Assembly: GCA_017938485.1 (NCBI GenBank)
Contig: JAGBBM010000101.1
Location: 1-50,599, forward strand
Length of the DNA: 50,599 nucleotides
Source of the DNA: Lachnospiraceae bacterium
Lineage (GTDB): Bacteria > Bacillota > Clostridia > Lachnospirales > Lachnospiraceae
Direction of reading: 5' to 3'
Each line of letters starts with the position of its first letter. Position 1 is the first letter of the stretch. A program made the translations under genes and the position numbers. The notes under the pieces were generated by a model. The model searched no databases, was not told the origin of the DNA, and was given only the letters and a program-made list of their open reading frames with translations. This document shows positions 33,401 to 43,088 of this stretch, piece by piece.

Positions 33401-33700
33401 ATACATTCGCCATGCGCCCTTACCAGCTTCGCTGTTAAGGGGCTACGGCATTCGCCGCTTCATATGACACACATACTTTTTATACATTCGCCACGCGCTC
33501 TTACCAGCTTCGCTGTTAAGGGGCTACGGCATTCGCCGCTTCATATGACACACATACTTTTTATACATTCGCCATGCGCCCTTACCAGCTTCGCTGTTAA
33601 GTGGCTACGGCATTCGCCGCTTCATATGACACACATACTTTTTATACATTCGCCATGCGCCCTTACCAGCTTCGCTGTTAAGGGGCTACGGCATTCGCCG
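33401..33700. repeat. Tandem array of four 81-bp units between asnS and asnA
   Basis: Units begin with ATACATTCGC at 33401, 33482, 33563 and 33644; the period is exactly 81 bases and the fourth unit is cut short at about 57 bases. Copies differ at only a few places (CCACGCGCTC in unit 2, TTAAGTGGC in unit 3). Each unit holds an imperfect hairpin, CCCTTACCAGC-TTC-GCTGTTAAGGG, and a small one, CGGC-ATTC-GCCG. The array starts about 20 bases upstream of the asnA start codon, so it lies in the leader if asnA is read from asnS. A frame stays open through it because 81 is divisible by three, but nothing else suggests coding. Confidence 0.92.
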
Positions 33701-33703
33701 TAT

Positions 33704-33765
33704 ACATAATGACCGTAATATGTCTGGATGTGAGCAAGCTCCCACCATCCAATTCCGCTCATTAT
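33704..33765 (-). repeat. Nested inverted repeat between asnS and the 81-bp array
   Basis: CATAATGA (33704-33711) and TCATTATG (33758-33765) enclose a second stem, GGATG...CATCC, with an inner GAGC-AA-GCTC. On the minus strand it lies just after the asnS stop codon but lacks a T run, so it is a structural element or processing site rather than a classical terminator. Confidence 0.55.
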
Positions 33766-33777
33766 GTGCATGGCTCA

Positions 33778-35169
33778 TTAGAGTTCGCAGTTATTTACAG
33801 TTCTTGGGAATGGGAGTACGTCTCTGATGTTACCCATACCTGTAACGTACATAATCATTCTCTCAAATCCAAGTCCAAATCCTGCATGTCTTGCAGAACC
33901 ATACTTTCTAAGGTCAAGATAGAAATCATAATCCTCTGCATTAAGACCGAGCTCTTCCATACGAGTAGAAAGCTTATCGAAGTCATCCTCTCTCTGACTA
34001 CCACCGATAATCTCACCGATGCCAGGCACAAGACAGTCCATAGCTGCAACAGTCTTTCCATCCTCGTTAAGCTTCATATAGAATGCCTTAATCTCCTTTG
34101 GATAGTCAGTTACGAATACTGGACGCTTAAATACTTCTTCAGTAAGATATCTCTCATGCTCAGTCTGAAGGTCACATCCCCAGTATGCCTTAAATTCAAA
34201 CTTGTCGTTATTCTTCTCTAATATCTCAATAGCCTCAGTGTAAGTTACGTGTCCAAACTCTGAGTTCATTACTCCCTCAAGTCTCTCGATAAGTCCCTTG
34301 TCGATAAAGTTGTTGAAGAACTTCATCTCCTCTGGTGCATTTTCAAGAACGTAACGAATAATATACTTAATCATGCTCTCAGCAAGCATCATATCGTCCT
34401 TAAGGTCTGCAAAAGCAATTTCCGGCTCAATCATCCAGAACTCTGCTGCATGACGAGTTGTGTTAGAATTTTCTGCTCTAAATGTAGGTCCAAATGTATA
34501 GATGTTTCTAAATGCCATTGCATAAGTCTCACCATTTAACTGACCACTTACTGTAAGGTTAGTTGGCTTGTTGAAGAAATCCTGCTTGAAATCCACCTTG
34601 CCATCATCAGTAAGAGGAAGATTATTCATATCCATAGTTGTTACAGTGAACATCTCACCTGCACCCTCACAGTCACTACCAGTAATTATTGGAGTGTGAA
34701 CATATACGAAATCTCTCTCCTGGAAGAACTTGTGAATTGCGTAAGCTACAAGTGAACGCACTCTAAATACTGCCTGGAAAGTATTTGTTCTCGCACGAAG
34801 ATGTGGAATTGTACGAAGATACTCTAATGTATGTCTCTTCTTCTGAAGTGGATAGTCAGGAGTTGACTCACCTTCTATCTCTACCTCTGTTGCCTGAATC
34901 TCAAATGGCTGCTTTGCATCAGGTGTAGCAATAAGTGTACCCTTAACGATAAGAGCTGTACCTACATTTACCTTGCAAATCTTATCAAAATTAGCCATTG
35001 AATCATTATATACAACCTGAATTGGCTCGAAGAATGTACCATCGTTAAGTACAATAAATCCAAAAGTCTTTGAATCTCTGTTGCTTCTTACCCATCCACC
35101 GATAGTTATCTCTTTATCAAAATATGCTTCCTTGTTTCTAAATATCTCTCTTACTTCTATGAGTTCCAT
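33778..35169 (-). CDS. asnS: Asparaginyl-tRNA synthetase
   Basis: 463 residues. N-terminal OB-fold anticodon-binding domain (about 1-110; [24 protein letters not shown]), then the class II catalytic core with motif 2 [21 protein letters not shown] and motif 3 [16 protein letters not shown]. The bridging stretch [15 protein letters not shown] fits AsnRS rather than AspRS. It charges tRNA-Asn with asparagine, the product of AsnA encoded next. It begins 24 bases after the trpA stop, with AGGAGC before the ATG, so it is probably read with trpBA. No T-box leader exists in that short gap. Confidence 0.97.
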   Translation of the reverse strand: MELIEVREIFRNKEAYFDKEITIGGWVRSNRDSKTFGFIVLNDGTFFEPIQVVYNDSMANFDKICKVNVGTALIVKGTLIATPDAKQPFEIQATEVEIEGESTPDYPLQKKRHTLEYLRTIPHLRARTNTFQAVFRVRSLVAYAIHKFFQERDFVYVHTPIITGSDCEGAGEMFTVTTMDMNNLPLTDDGKVDFKQDFFNKPTNLTVSGQLNGETYAMAFRNIYTFGPTFRAENSNTTRHAAEFWMIEPEIAFADLKDDMMLAESMIKYIIRYVLENAPEEMKFFNNFIDKGLIERLEGVMNSEFGHVTYTEAIEILEKNNDKFEFKAYWGCDLQTEHERYLTEEVFKRPVFVTDYPKEIKAFYMKLNEDGKTVAAMDCLVPGIGEIIGGSQREDDFDKLSTRMEELGLNAEDYDFYLDLRKYGSARHAGFGLGFERMIMYVTGMGNIRDVLPFPRTVNNCEL

Positions 35170-35193
35170 TTTCTTGCTCCTTATCTATAATAA

Positions 35194-35964
35194 TTATATA
35201 CTGTCTACCATTTTTTTAACGTAATCATATATATGACTTCCTGCATCAGCTCCATATTTCTCTATAAGCTTAACAATTCTAGTTTCTATGATGATACCAT
35301 CTGCAATCTCACTATATCCTGCAATCTGCTCTGGTGTATTGGCACCAAACTCTATAACAACTGGTGTGTCAGTAATCTTTCTGATACGAGCCACAGTCTC
35401 CACCAATTCACCGCTAAGCTTATTAGCTGAAGGATTATTTGCTGTAGGAAGTATGTATATATATCCTGTAGCATCTGCTGCTATCATCTTAATTCTCTCA
35501 CCACTATTAGTTGAAAGAAGAGATATAATATCTACATCGTACTTATTGGCAAAATCTATAAGTTCTCCCTTTTCCTCATAAGAAAGGTCTGGAATAATAA
35601 CTCCCTCAACTCCTGCCTCCTTACATCTTGCAAAGAATCTCTCATATCCGTACTTGTAGACTGGATTTAAGTATGTAAGTAGTACAAGGGGCACATCTAT
35701 CTTCTTAGATGCCTTCTCCACTACATCAAATACCATATCGGTAGTACATCCACCTGGTGCAGATAAGGCTCTAACATTGGCCTCCTGAACCACAGGACCT
35801 TCTGCGATAGGGTCTGAAAATGGGATACCCACCTCAACTATTGCCGCTCCTGCACGAGCAATCTCAACTATAAATTCTTCTGTTTTATCTATGCAAGGGT
35901 CCCCTGCTGTTAAAAATCCTATAAATGATTTCTTACCCAATAATGCTTCTTTTACTCTACTCAT
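35194..35964 (-). CDS. trpA: Tryptophan synthase alpha subunit
   Basis: 256 residues from the ATG at 35964, nine bases after GAGGAG; the TTG three codons earlier is too close to that site. TrpA splits indole-3-glycerol phosphate into indole and glyceraldehyde 3-phosphate and passes indole to TrpB. Conserved: [26 protein letters not shown] with catalytic Glu44, and [13 protein letters not shown]. At the place of the catalytic Asp60 of the Salmonella enzyme there is Glu55 (AEGP), a change I believe is common in Clostridia. It overlaps the end of trpB by eight bases. Confidence 0.95.
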   Translation of the reverse strand: MSRVKEALLGKKSFIGFLTAGDPCIDKTEEFIVEIARAGAAIVEVGIPFSDPIAEGPVVQEANVRALSAPGGCTTDMVFDVVEKASKKIDVPLVLLTYLNPVYKYGYERFFARCKEAGVEGVIIPDLSYEEKGELIDFANKYDVDIISLLSTNSGERIKMIAADATGYIYILPTANNPSANKLSGELVETVARIRKITDTPVVIEFGANTPEQIAGYSEIADGIIIETRIVKLIEKYGADAGSHIYDYVKKMVDSI

Positions 35965-37141
35965 GTAAATCAACTCCTCTATACCTTGCTATAGCCGCAA
36001 CATCCTTATCACCACGACCAGAAAGACAACAGATAATAATCTGATCCTTATCCATAGTTGGTGCAATCTTCATAAGATGTGCTACCGCATGGGAGCTCTC
36101 AATAGCTGCTATAATTCCCTCTGTTCTTGCAATATATTCAAATGCATCTACTGCTTCATCATCTGTAACCGGTACATAGCTTGCTCTTCCTGTATCGTGA
36201 AGATTAGCATGCTCAGGACCAACACCTGGATAATCAAGTCCTGCTGATATGGAGTAAACAGGAGCAATCTGTCCGTACTCATCCTGACAGAAGTAGGACT
36301 TCATACCGTGGAAAATACCAAGGGAACCTGTATTAACTGTTGCTGCAGTCTCATTGGTATCTATACCCTTACCAGCCGCCTCGCAGCCAATAAGCTTAAC
36401 ACTCTCGTCCTTAATAAACTCATAGAACATACCCATAGCATTGCTTCCGCCACCTACACAGGCCATAACTACATCAGGAAGCTTGCCTTCCTTCTCAAGT
36501 ATCTGAGCTCTGGCCTCACTGCTTATAACGCTCTGGAAATCTCTTACTATCATAGGGAATGGATGAGGTCCCATAACTGAGCCTAGAACATAAAGGGTAT
36601 CCTCTGTTCTTCTTGCCCACTCGCCCATACATTCATTTACTGCATCCTTAAGAGTCATAGTGCCTGACTCAACAGCGTGAACCTTTGCACCAAGGAGTTC
36701 CATACGATATACATTAAGAGCCTGTCTTATGGTATCCTCCTTACCCATAAATATCTCACACTCAAGTCCAAGGAGCGCTGCTGCTGTTGCTGTTGCAACT
36801 CCGTGCTGTCCTGCGCCTGTCTCAGCGATAATTCTAGTCTTACCCATCTTCTTAGCAAGAAGTGCTTGACCAAGTACATTGTTAATCTTGTGAGAGCCTG
36901 TGTGATTTAAATCCTCACGCTTAAAATATATCTTAGCTCCACCTAAATCCTTAGTCATCTTCTCCGCATAATAGAGAAGTGATGGTCTTCCTGCATACTC
37001 CCTTAAAAGGGTATCTAATTCATTTAAAAACTCTGTATCATTTTTGTAATGCTCGTAAGCTTCCTCTAACTTATTAACCTCATTCATCAAAGACTCAGGT
37101 ATATACTGGCCTCCATGAACACCATATCTTCCCTTAGACAT
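35957..37141 (-). CDS. trpB: Tryptophan synthase beta subunit
   Basis: 394 residues from the ATG at 37141 with AGAGGA upstream. TrpB joins indole and serine with pyridoxal phosphate. The PLP lysine is Lys85 in [15 protein letters not shown]; other landmarks are [31 protein letters not shown] and CLSGRGDKD. This is a TrpB1-type enzyme that pairs with TrpA. The other trp biosynthesis genes are not in the window, so the two synthase genes are split off from the pathway or the strain uses salvaged indole. A promoter lies at 37226-37255; no T-box or trp attenuator is visible in the leader. Confidence 0.96.
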   Translation of the reverse strand: MSKGRYGVHGGQYIPESLMNEVNKLEEAYEHYKNDTEFLNELDTLLREYAGRPSLLYYAEKMTKDLGGAKIYFKREDLNHTGSHKINNVLGQALLAKKMGKTRIIAETGAGQHGVATATAAALLGLECEIFMGKEDTIRQALNVYRMELLGAKVHAVESGTMTLKDAVNECMGEWARRTEDTLYVLGSVMGPHPFPMIVRDFQSVISSEARAQILEKEGKLPDVVMACVGGGSNAMGMFYEFIKDESVKLIGCEAAGKGIDTNETAATVNTGSLGIFHGMKSYFCQDEYGQIAPVYSISAGLDYPGVGPEHANLHDTGRASYVPVTDDEAVDAFEYIARTEGIIAAIESSHAVAHLMKIAPTMDKDQIIICCLSGRGDKDVAAIARYRGVDLHE

Positions 37142-37225
37142 AAGTTCCTCTCTTTCCGTAAAACACATATATAAAAATATCTTATTAGATTATAGACATA
37201 ATTATCCCAATTCTAAAACTATATT

Positions 37226-37255
37226 ATTATACACTCATAACCCTAGGAATAACAA
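37226..37255 (-). promoter_or_regulatory. Promoter of trpB-trpA-asnS
   Basis: TTGTTA (37250-37255), 18-base spacer, TATAAT (37226-37231) on the minus strand, about 85 bases before the trpB start. Confidence 0.7.
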
Positions 37256-37369
37256 GTGTTTTTTGCTTATATTTGGCTAGATTTTATAATTTAGGTACTA
37301 TGTATTGCAATATCATTCACTTTAAATTAATATAATTTTAGGATAATGTGCTCTTATGGAGGGTTAAAC

Positions 37370-38929
37370 ATGAGAACAAAACAAACCAGTTGGTATTTAG
37401 ATATTCAAAAAATCATACGAGGCATTACCATATTTATATGTTTTATTGCCGCCTTAACATTAAAGAACAAGGAACCTTTTTTGCTGTTTGATTCCAGACA
37501 ACCTAATATGAATGATTTTTTACACGATTATGTGTTCCACTTTTTCCTGGACAAGGTAAGCTTATACGTACCAAAGGCTACTTTTGTTCTTGTAATCGCC
37601 ACTATATTGGTTCTAATTCTTTCCTACATATTTGACCACTACGGTAGCGATATGGGCTATAAGCTTCACATATGTGGTATGGCTATGGCAACCCTTTCAG
37701 GTGTGTTATACATACTTGTTCACGTCTGCATCGGCTACGGTAAATTGGTTATGAATGTTTGTGCCTGGATAGTTCTAGTATTATTACTTGGGGCTGCATT
37801 TATTACTGTTCACAGCTTCATTTTCTTCATAGGAAGAAAAGATGAATTTGAAAAAGAAAGTACTGCTCTCACTGTTACAATCTTTTTAATTATAGCTGGA
37901 TGTTTCATAGGGTATAGTGCTTATCTTGTGAAGAATCTGGGAAAAGATTACAAAGCTTGCTATGAGACAAATCAATATCTAAAGGAACATCCAACGGATA
38001 TAAATGAAGATGCTGCATACCAAATCGGCAATATAGTAAAACTGGATGCCCTCTATCTGGATGGATATATATACTTTGCTACAGGAAAGAATCTGTCCCG
38101 CATTGATTCAAAGGGCAATGTAGAAATTATCTATACTCTTCCGAACCAATCCATCTTTTATACCGCAGCTATTCAACACTACGATGGTTATCTATATATG
38201 ACATGTAGGGATTTTAATGAAAGTCGTAGCAATTCCATCATCCAATTTTCTTTAGAGGATGGAACTGTAAAAGAAATCTACACAAATAATGTAAACTATT
38301 TGTATTTTAGTATAATAGACGGTAAGCTTTTATATGAGTATCTTTATGATGTATATTGCATTGACCTAGACAAATCTTTCGACTCCGCAGATGCAACCTT
38401 GTATGATAAAGATTTGGATAGTCTTAGCTTAGACAGAGAAATATGGATTCAAAAATATGTTTACAATTATTTAGATGATGTTTACTGGTTATATAAGGAT
38501 ATTCAATTCATAGACGGAAGTGGATACTATATATTCGACCGTGTAGCCAAGGAACAGGGTTATGAATATAAAGCTCCGGATAAGTACTCCTACAATGCTA
38601 ACTGTACACTAATTATGGTTAAAGGTAAGTCTGGTACAGATTACATAGCAGAGGGTGTTGTGGACTTTAATATCTTTGACGAAACCATCTACTATGTCAG
38701 TGAAACAGAAACCGGCTACAATATATTATCCTGTGATAAAAATGGTGGAAATGTATCCCTTATAACTTCCATACCAGTAGATTTTGTCTACGAAGAATAT
38801 GGTGGCTATTACACAGATATTGTTATAGGAGATGGTTTTATGATATGCACAGTAACTGCAGCCCATGATAATTTCCACAGATACTTTATAGATATTGAAA
38901 CTGGGGATATAAAAGAAATTGAATTATAA
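37370..38929 (+). CDS. Membrane protein with outside beta-propeller-like domain (DUF5050-like)
   Basis: 519 residues from the ATG at 37370, seven bases after GGAGG; the frame runs eight codons further upstream without a site. Five membrane spans (about 16-33, 65-86, 97-117, 124-149, 163-187) precede a region of about 330 residues of repeated beta-strand motifs such as LYLDGYIYFAT.KNLSRID, IQHYDGYLYM and DETIYYVSETETGYNIL, the pattern of DUF5050/WD-like propellers. No enzyme motif was found. It is a lone plus-strand gene between divergent trpB and converging glnN. The propeller probably faces outside, as in the TIR protein at 14306-16828. A TATAAT lies about 45 bases upstream without a clear -35. 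Confidence 0.8.
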   Translation: MRTKQTSWYLDIQKIIRGITIFICFIAALTLKNKEPFLLFDSRQPNMNDFLHDYVFHFFLDKVSLYVPKATFVLVIATILVLILSYIFDHYGSDMGYKLHICGMAMATLSGVLYILVHVCIGYGKLVMNVCAWIVLVLLLGAAFITVHSFIFFIGRKDEFEKESTALTVTIFLIIAGCFIGYSAYLVKNLGKDYKACYETNQYLKEHPTDINEDAAYQIGNIVKLDALYLDGYIYFATGKNLSRIDSKGNVEIIYTLPNQSIFYTAAIQHYDGYLYMTCRDFNESRSNSIIQFSLEDGTVKEIYTNNVNYLYFSIIDGKLLYEYLYDVYCIDLDKSFDSADATLYDKDLDSLSLDREIWIQKYVYNYLDDVYWLYKDIQFIDGSGYYIFDRVAKEQGYEYKAPDKYSYNANCTLIMVKGKSGTDYIAEGVVDFNIFDETIYYVSETETGYNILSCDKNGGNVSLITSIPVDFVYEEYGGYYTDIVIGDGFMICTVTAAHDNFHRYFIDIETGDIKEIEL

Positions 38930-38931
38930 TA

Positions 38932-38971
38932 AAAAAGTATGGTGGCAATGAAAATTGCCACCATACTTTTT
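38932..38971. terminator. Bidirectional GAAA-loop terminator
   Basis: Perfect 18-bp stem (AAAAAGTATGGTGGCAAT / ATTGCCACCATACTTTTT) with a GAAA loop, lying between the converging stop codons at 38929 and 38974. A and T runs allow use in both directions. Confidence 0.95.
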
Positions 38972-38973
38972 AT

Positions 38974-41070
38974 TTAAATTGAGAACAATAACTCACCATA
39001 AGTTGGGTAAGGAAGCTTTGCCTCTGGCATAAGTGCCTCTGCTTCATCAGCAAATATTCTTATATCTTCCATATCCTTAAGCACCACGCTCTGATAATAC
39101 TTAGCTGCCTCAAGATGATTAGCTATCTGCTTTGCAGCAAGATTATCTGCTTTGAGTTTCTCGATACCATTGTAGAGATTAGTCTGTGCCTCTGAAAGCT
39201 TCTTGATAAGGGATTCTTCACTTACAAGAGTTACATCTGGTACTACAGACTTCTTAAGGCTGGCTGTCTCCGCAAGCTCCTTAGTGTATGCAACAACAGC
39301 CGGAAGGAAATCCTTCTGAATCATCTCTATCATAGTGTTTGCTTCGAGATTTATAGTCTTCATATAATTCTCAAGCATAATCTCATATCTTGAATAAAGC
39401 TCCTGCTCAGTAAATATCTTATGCTCAAGAAGAAGCTTCTTATTCTTCTCACTTATAAACTGCTCTAAAGCATCTGGAGTTGAAACTAAGTTAAACAAAC
39501 CTCTTTTAGCTGCTTCTTCAACCCACTCATCAGTATAACCGTTACCATTAAAGATAACTCTTCTGTGGTTTGCCATAGTTTCCTGAATAAGCTTGCGAAT
39601 CTCAGTTTCCATCTCCTCCTCAGGAACATTTTCAAGTCTTTCTCTAAACTGGTTTAAGGTCTCGGCCATAGCAGTATTTAAGTATACGTTAGGGTCTGCT
39701 ACGGAAGCAGATGAACCGAGCATTCTGAACTCAAACTTGTTACCTGTAAAAGCAAATGGTGAAGTTCTGTTTCTATCAGTTGTATCCTGAAGGAAATGTG
39801 GAAGTACCTTAGCAATATCCATCTCCACCTCATCCTGCTGGTTAATCTCTCTGTCCTTCTGGATTGAACGAAGGATTCTGTAAAGGTCATCACCTAAGTA
39901 GATAGATACTATGGCAGGTGGTGCCTCATGTCCTCCAAGTCTATGGTCATTGCCTGCACTGGCAACAGATATTCTAAGTAAGTCTGCATAATCATCTACA
40001 GCCTTAATAACTGCAACTAAGAACACTAAAAACTGTGTATTTTCAGCAGGGGTCTTACCTGGGTCAAAAAGGTTCTCTCCTGTATCTGTTGTAAGTGACC
40101 AGTTATCATGCTTACCACTACCATTTATACCCTCAAATGGTTTCTCATGGAGAAGGCAAACCATATTGTGTTTGTCAGCAAGCTTTTTCATAATCTCCAT
40201 AGTGAGCTGGTTGTGGTCTACTGCTACATTGGCGGTCTCAAACACTGGTGCAAGTTCGTGCTGTGCAGGAGCTGCCTCATTGTGCTTTGTCTTAGATGGT
40301 ATACCAAGCTTCCAAAGCTCCATATCAAGGTCATGCATATATGCAGCGATACGTGGCTTAAGGTTACCAAAGTAATGGTCCTCCATCTCCTGTCCCTTTG
40401 GTGCTGGAGCACCAAAAAGTGTACGTCCTGTATATTTTAAATCTTTTCTATTCTGATAAACATCCTTATCTACAAGGAAATATTCCTGTTCTGCTCCTAT
40501 AGTTATAGAGATATGCTTCACATCCTTATTGCCAAGAACATGAAGGAGCTTAACTGCTGCACGGTTCAAGGTCTCCATAGAACGAAGAAGAGGAGTCTTC
40601 TTATCAAGTGCCTCACCACTGTATGAACAGAATGCTGTTGGTATGTAAAGTGTTTTGTCCTTGATAAACGCTGGTGATGTTGGGTCCCAAGCAGTATATC
40701 CTCTTGCCTCAAAGGTTGCACGAAGTCCACCTGAAGGGAAACTTGATGCATCAGGCTCTCCCTTTACAAGCTCTTTACCGGAAAAGTCCATAATGACCTG
40801 ACCGTCCCCAGTAGGGCATACAAAACTATCGTGCTTTTCCGCAGTAACATTTGTCATAGGTTGGAACCAGTGAGTATAATGTGTAGCACCATTCTCGATA
40901 GCCCACTCCTTCATGGCAACTGCCACAGAGTTCGCAATATCAAGTTGGAGGTGTGTCTCATTTTGAATTGTCTTTCTCAGTGCCTTATATACATCTTTAG
41001 GCAACTTGTTGCGCATTATCTTGTCGTTGAACACATAACAACCATAAATCTCTGGTATGTTTGATTCCAT
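38974..41070 (-). CDS. glnN: Type III glutamine synthetase
   Basis: 698 residues, the size of GSIII (about 700) as opposed to about 450 for GSI. Makes glutamine from glutamate, ammonia and ATP. Landmarks: THYTHWFQPMT and SFPSGGLRATFEARGYTAWDP near the start, IGAEQEYFLVD, HNEAAPAQHELAPVFE, NGSGKHDNWSLTTDTG and RTSPFAFTGNKFEFRMLGSSAS for the active site, then a C-terminal helical domain. It has GGAGGAA before the ATG and its own promoter. A P-II protein or ammonium transporter gene is not adjacent. Confidence 0.97.
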   Translation of the reverse strand: MESNIPEIYGCYVFNDKIMRNKLPKDVYKALRKTIQNETHLQLDIANSVAVAMKEWAIENGATHYTHWFQPMTNVTAEKHDSFVCPTGDGQVIMDFSGKELVKGEPDASSFPSGGLRATFEARGYTAWDPTSPAFIKDKTLYIPTAFCSYSGEALDKKTPLLRSMETLNRAAVKLLHVLGNKDVKHISITIGAEQEYFLVDKDVYQNRKDLKYTGRTLFGAPAPKGQEMEDHYFGNLKPRIAAYMHDLDMELWKLGIPSKTKHNEAAPAQHELAPVFETANVAVDHNQLTMEIMKKLADKHNMVCLLHEKPFEGINGSGKHDNWSLTTDTGENLFDPGKTPAENTQFLVFLVAVIKAVDDYADLLRISVASAGNDHRLGGHEAPPAIVSIYLGDDLYRILRSIQKDREINQQDEVEMDIAKVLPHFLQDTTDRNRTSPFAFTGNKFEFRMLGSSASVADPNVYLNTAMAETLNQFRERLENVPEEEMETEIRKLIQETMANHRRVIFNGNGYTDEWVEEAAKRGLFNLVSTPDALEQFISEKNKKLLLEHKIFTEQELYSRYEIMLENYMKTINLEANTMIEMIQKDFLPAVVAYTKELAETASLKKSVVPDVTLVSEESLIKKLSEAQTNLYNGIEKLKADNLAAKQIANHLEAAKYYQSVVLKDMEDIRIFADEAEALMPEAKLPYPTYGELLFSI

Positions 41071-41107
41071 TGTTGGTTCCTCCTGTTTTCATAAAAATAC
41101 ATAAGTA

Positions 41108-41135
41108 AGTATACTCGGTTTTATTTTTTTTTCAA
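41108..41135 (-). promoter_or_regulatory. Promoter of glnN
   Basis: TTGAAA (41130-41135), 16-base A-rich spacer, TATACT (41108-41113) on the minus strand, about 40 bases before the glnN start. Confidence 0.72.
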
Positions 41136-41152
41136 TAATTTTTTGTTGCAAA

Positions 41153-43054
41153 TTAGTTCAAGGTACTATGAATAATCTCTTTAAGAGCTAGTGGAAGGAA
41201 TGGTTTAGTAAGGTAATCATCCACACCATATACTGATGCTTTCTCAATTGTTTCAATATTTCTATCTCCTGTCATCAAAACAATTGGCATATCGTATTTT
41301 TCTCGAATACGGGATATAGTTTCAAATCCATCCATCTCCGGCATCATAACGTCCAAAAGAATCATATCCACTTCTTCCTGTGCCAACTTTTCTATGGCTT
41401 CCTTGCCGCTTGTAGCTCCTATAATTTCATACACAGGTAAGTCCTTCAAAATAATAGTTACCATCTTGATATTCATAGGTTCATCATCTACAACTAATAT
41501 CTTCCTTTGAGGGGACTTATTCTCCTTCATAGTATATTCCCTGTCTTCCTCAATCATCTTAAGCATAATATCTGCTATCTCCGGGTCAAACTGAGCTCCC
41601 TTGCCCTTCTCAATCTCATCCTTAATTACATCCTGAGGAAGAGCCTTTCTATAGCTTCTATTACTTGCCATAGCATCATAGGCGTCAGCCACACCAATTA
41701 TCCTTGCGGTTTCTGGGATATTTTCTCCCTTTAGGCCATTAGGATAACCTGTTCCATCATATCTTTCGTGATGGAACTTAGCACCATTTTTAACCTGCAC
41801 ATCATCGAAAATGTCTTTTAAAATGTGATAGCTGGTAACTGGGTGTATCTTAATCTGCTCAAATTCCTCATCCGTAAGTTTTCCAGCCTTGTTAATTACT
41901 TCAAAAGGAATACGAATTTTTCCCACATCATGGAGAAGACCGGCATAGTATATAGTCTCCTGCTCTTTTTCTGACTTGTTCATTCTGCGGGCAATCTCCT
42001 TTGAGTATTCAGCTACTCTAAGGGAATGACCATTTGTATATCTGTCCTTTGCATCTATAGTTCTAACTAGGGCACGAATAATCTTTTTATTCATGTCCTC
42101 AACTCTTTCAATACTTTCTTTTTCTAATTTAATAGACTCATTTGTTTTAACAATAGCTATAGAAAAGAAGATAATAATCAATAAAGATATTATGGCCGAT
42201 ACCATTATATCTCTTCGTAAAATATGTGTAGCATCAGCAAAAAGCTCGCTATCCTTAACAAATAGAATCACTGTCCATGAATCCATAACTGTATCTTTAT
42301 AAACAGTGTAGTTTTCATTATTCACTTCAACTTTATAATTGCTTTCCTGATTTTCACACGCATCATAAAGCAGCAAATACATTTCGTCACTATCTATGTC
42401 ATATTCATTTTCATCGGATAAGCCACTAGTTATAGTATGTTTATTTTCGTCCATTAAGAATCCATATCCCATACCATTAACTGATATATCATCTACTATA
42501 TCCTCTATAACATGCATTTCAATATCCATAGATATAATGCTTTTTCCATCTGAAAGCATCTTGCTTAAAGACATCATAACATTACCGGTCTGAGCATCCA
42601 CATAAGGTGAAACCAAAACAGGTTGCCCATGTGCTTCCACAGCCTCTATATACCAGCTTCTGGTTGCAGGATCATAATCCTCATCAGGAACCCAGCCTGA
42701 ACCATCGATATATACACCATCAAATACGCCATACATACCTGTAAAATTGTCATCAATTTCTTTTACATATTTGTCTGATTCGTATGTCAAAAATGTTTCT
42801 ATATCCTCTGATGATGAATTATTATCCATCATATATTCCACTGTAGACGCGGTTGTTCTAAGAACCTCGACTCTCCTTATAAGATACCCATCAAGCTGTT
42901 CTTTACTCTGTGCCAAACTGCTGGTTCCGAGATGTTCTACATCTTTTTCAAGGGTAGACTTAAACACCATATAATTGTATCCAACCATAACAAATAATGC
43001 CAATATTGTGCACAAAATAAGTATGGTATACCATTTTCTGTTTATTTTTTTCAT
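41153..43054 (-). CDS. dCache - HD-GYP - receiver protein (c-di-GMP phosphodiesterase)
   Basis: 633 residues. First span about 11-30; outside dCache domain (about 40-275) with the family signature RSWYIEAVEAHGQPVLVSPYVDAQTG; second span about 284-302; HD-GYP domain (about 325-500) with NGHSLRVAEY, His375-Asp376 in LLHDVGK, HHERYDGTGYP and GVADAYDAMASNRSYRK; C-terminal receiver domain (about 518-630) with Asp568 in LLDVMMPEMDG. All catalytic and phosphorylation residues are present. It should hydrolyse c-di-GMP, with activity set by an outside ligand and by phosphorylation. It is the last gene of the BMP-kinase operon, 34 bases after the hybrid kinase, whose HPt domain is the obvious phosphate donor. 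Confidence 0.93.
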   Translation of the reverse strand: MKKINRKWYTILILCTILALFVMVGYNYMVFKSTLEKDVEHLGTSSLAQSKEQLDGYLIRRVEVLRTTASTVEYMMDNNSSSEDIETFLTYESDKYVKEIDDNFTGMYGVFDGVYIDGSGWVPDEDYDPATRSWYIEAVEAHGQPVLVSPYVDAQTGNVMMSLSKMLSDGKSIISMDIEMHVIEDIVDDISVNGMGYGFLMDENKHTITSGLSDENEYDIDSDEMYLLLYDACENQESNYKVEVNNENYTVYKDTVMDSWTVILFVKDSELFADATHILRRDIMVSAIISLLIIIFFSIAIVKTNESIKLEKESIERVEDMNKKIIRALVRTIDAKDRYTNGHSLRVAEYSKEIARRMNKSEKEQETIYYAGLLHDVGKIRIPFEVINKAGKLTDEEFEQIKIHPVTSYHILKDIFDDVQVKNGAKFHHERYDGTGYPNGLKGENIPETARIIGVADAYDAMASNRSYRKALPQDVIKDEIEKGKGAQFDPEIADIMLKMIEEDREYTMKENKSPQRKILVVDDEPMNIKMVTIILKDLPVYEIIGATSGKEAIEKLAQEEVDMILLDVMMPEMDGFETISRIREKYDMPIVLMTGDRNIETIEKASVYGVDDYLTKPFLPLALKEIIHSTLN

Positions 43055-43088
43055 ATAAACTCACCTCATTTTACGCTAACACATCTTA

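Noticed and set aside
33464-33709. 81-codon plus-strand reading frame made of 27-residue repeats
   Set aside because: It exists because the repeat unit is 81 bases long and lacks a stop in this frame; there is no ribosome binding site and no sensible composition, so it is reported as a DNA repeat, not a gene.
35170-35193. T-box or other amino-acid leader before asnS
   Set aside because: Only 24 bases separate trpA from asnS, too short for a T-box.
37142-37345. T-box or trp attenuator before trpB
   Set aside because: The leader shows neither the T-box core sequence nor a leader peptide rich in tryptophan codons, and no antiterminator-terminator pair.
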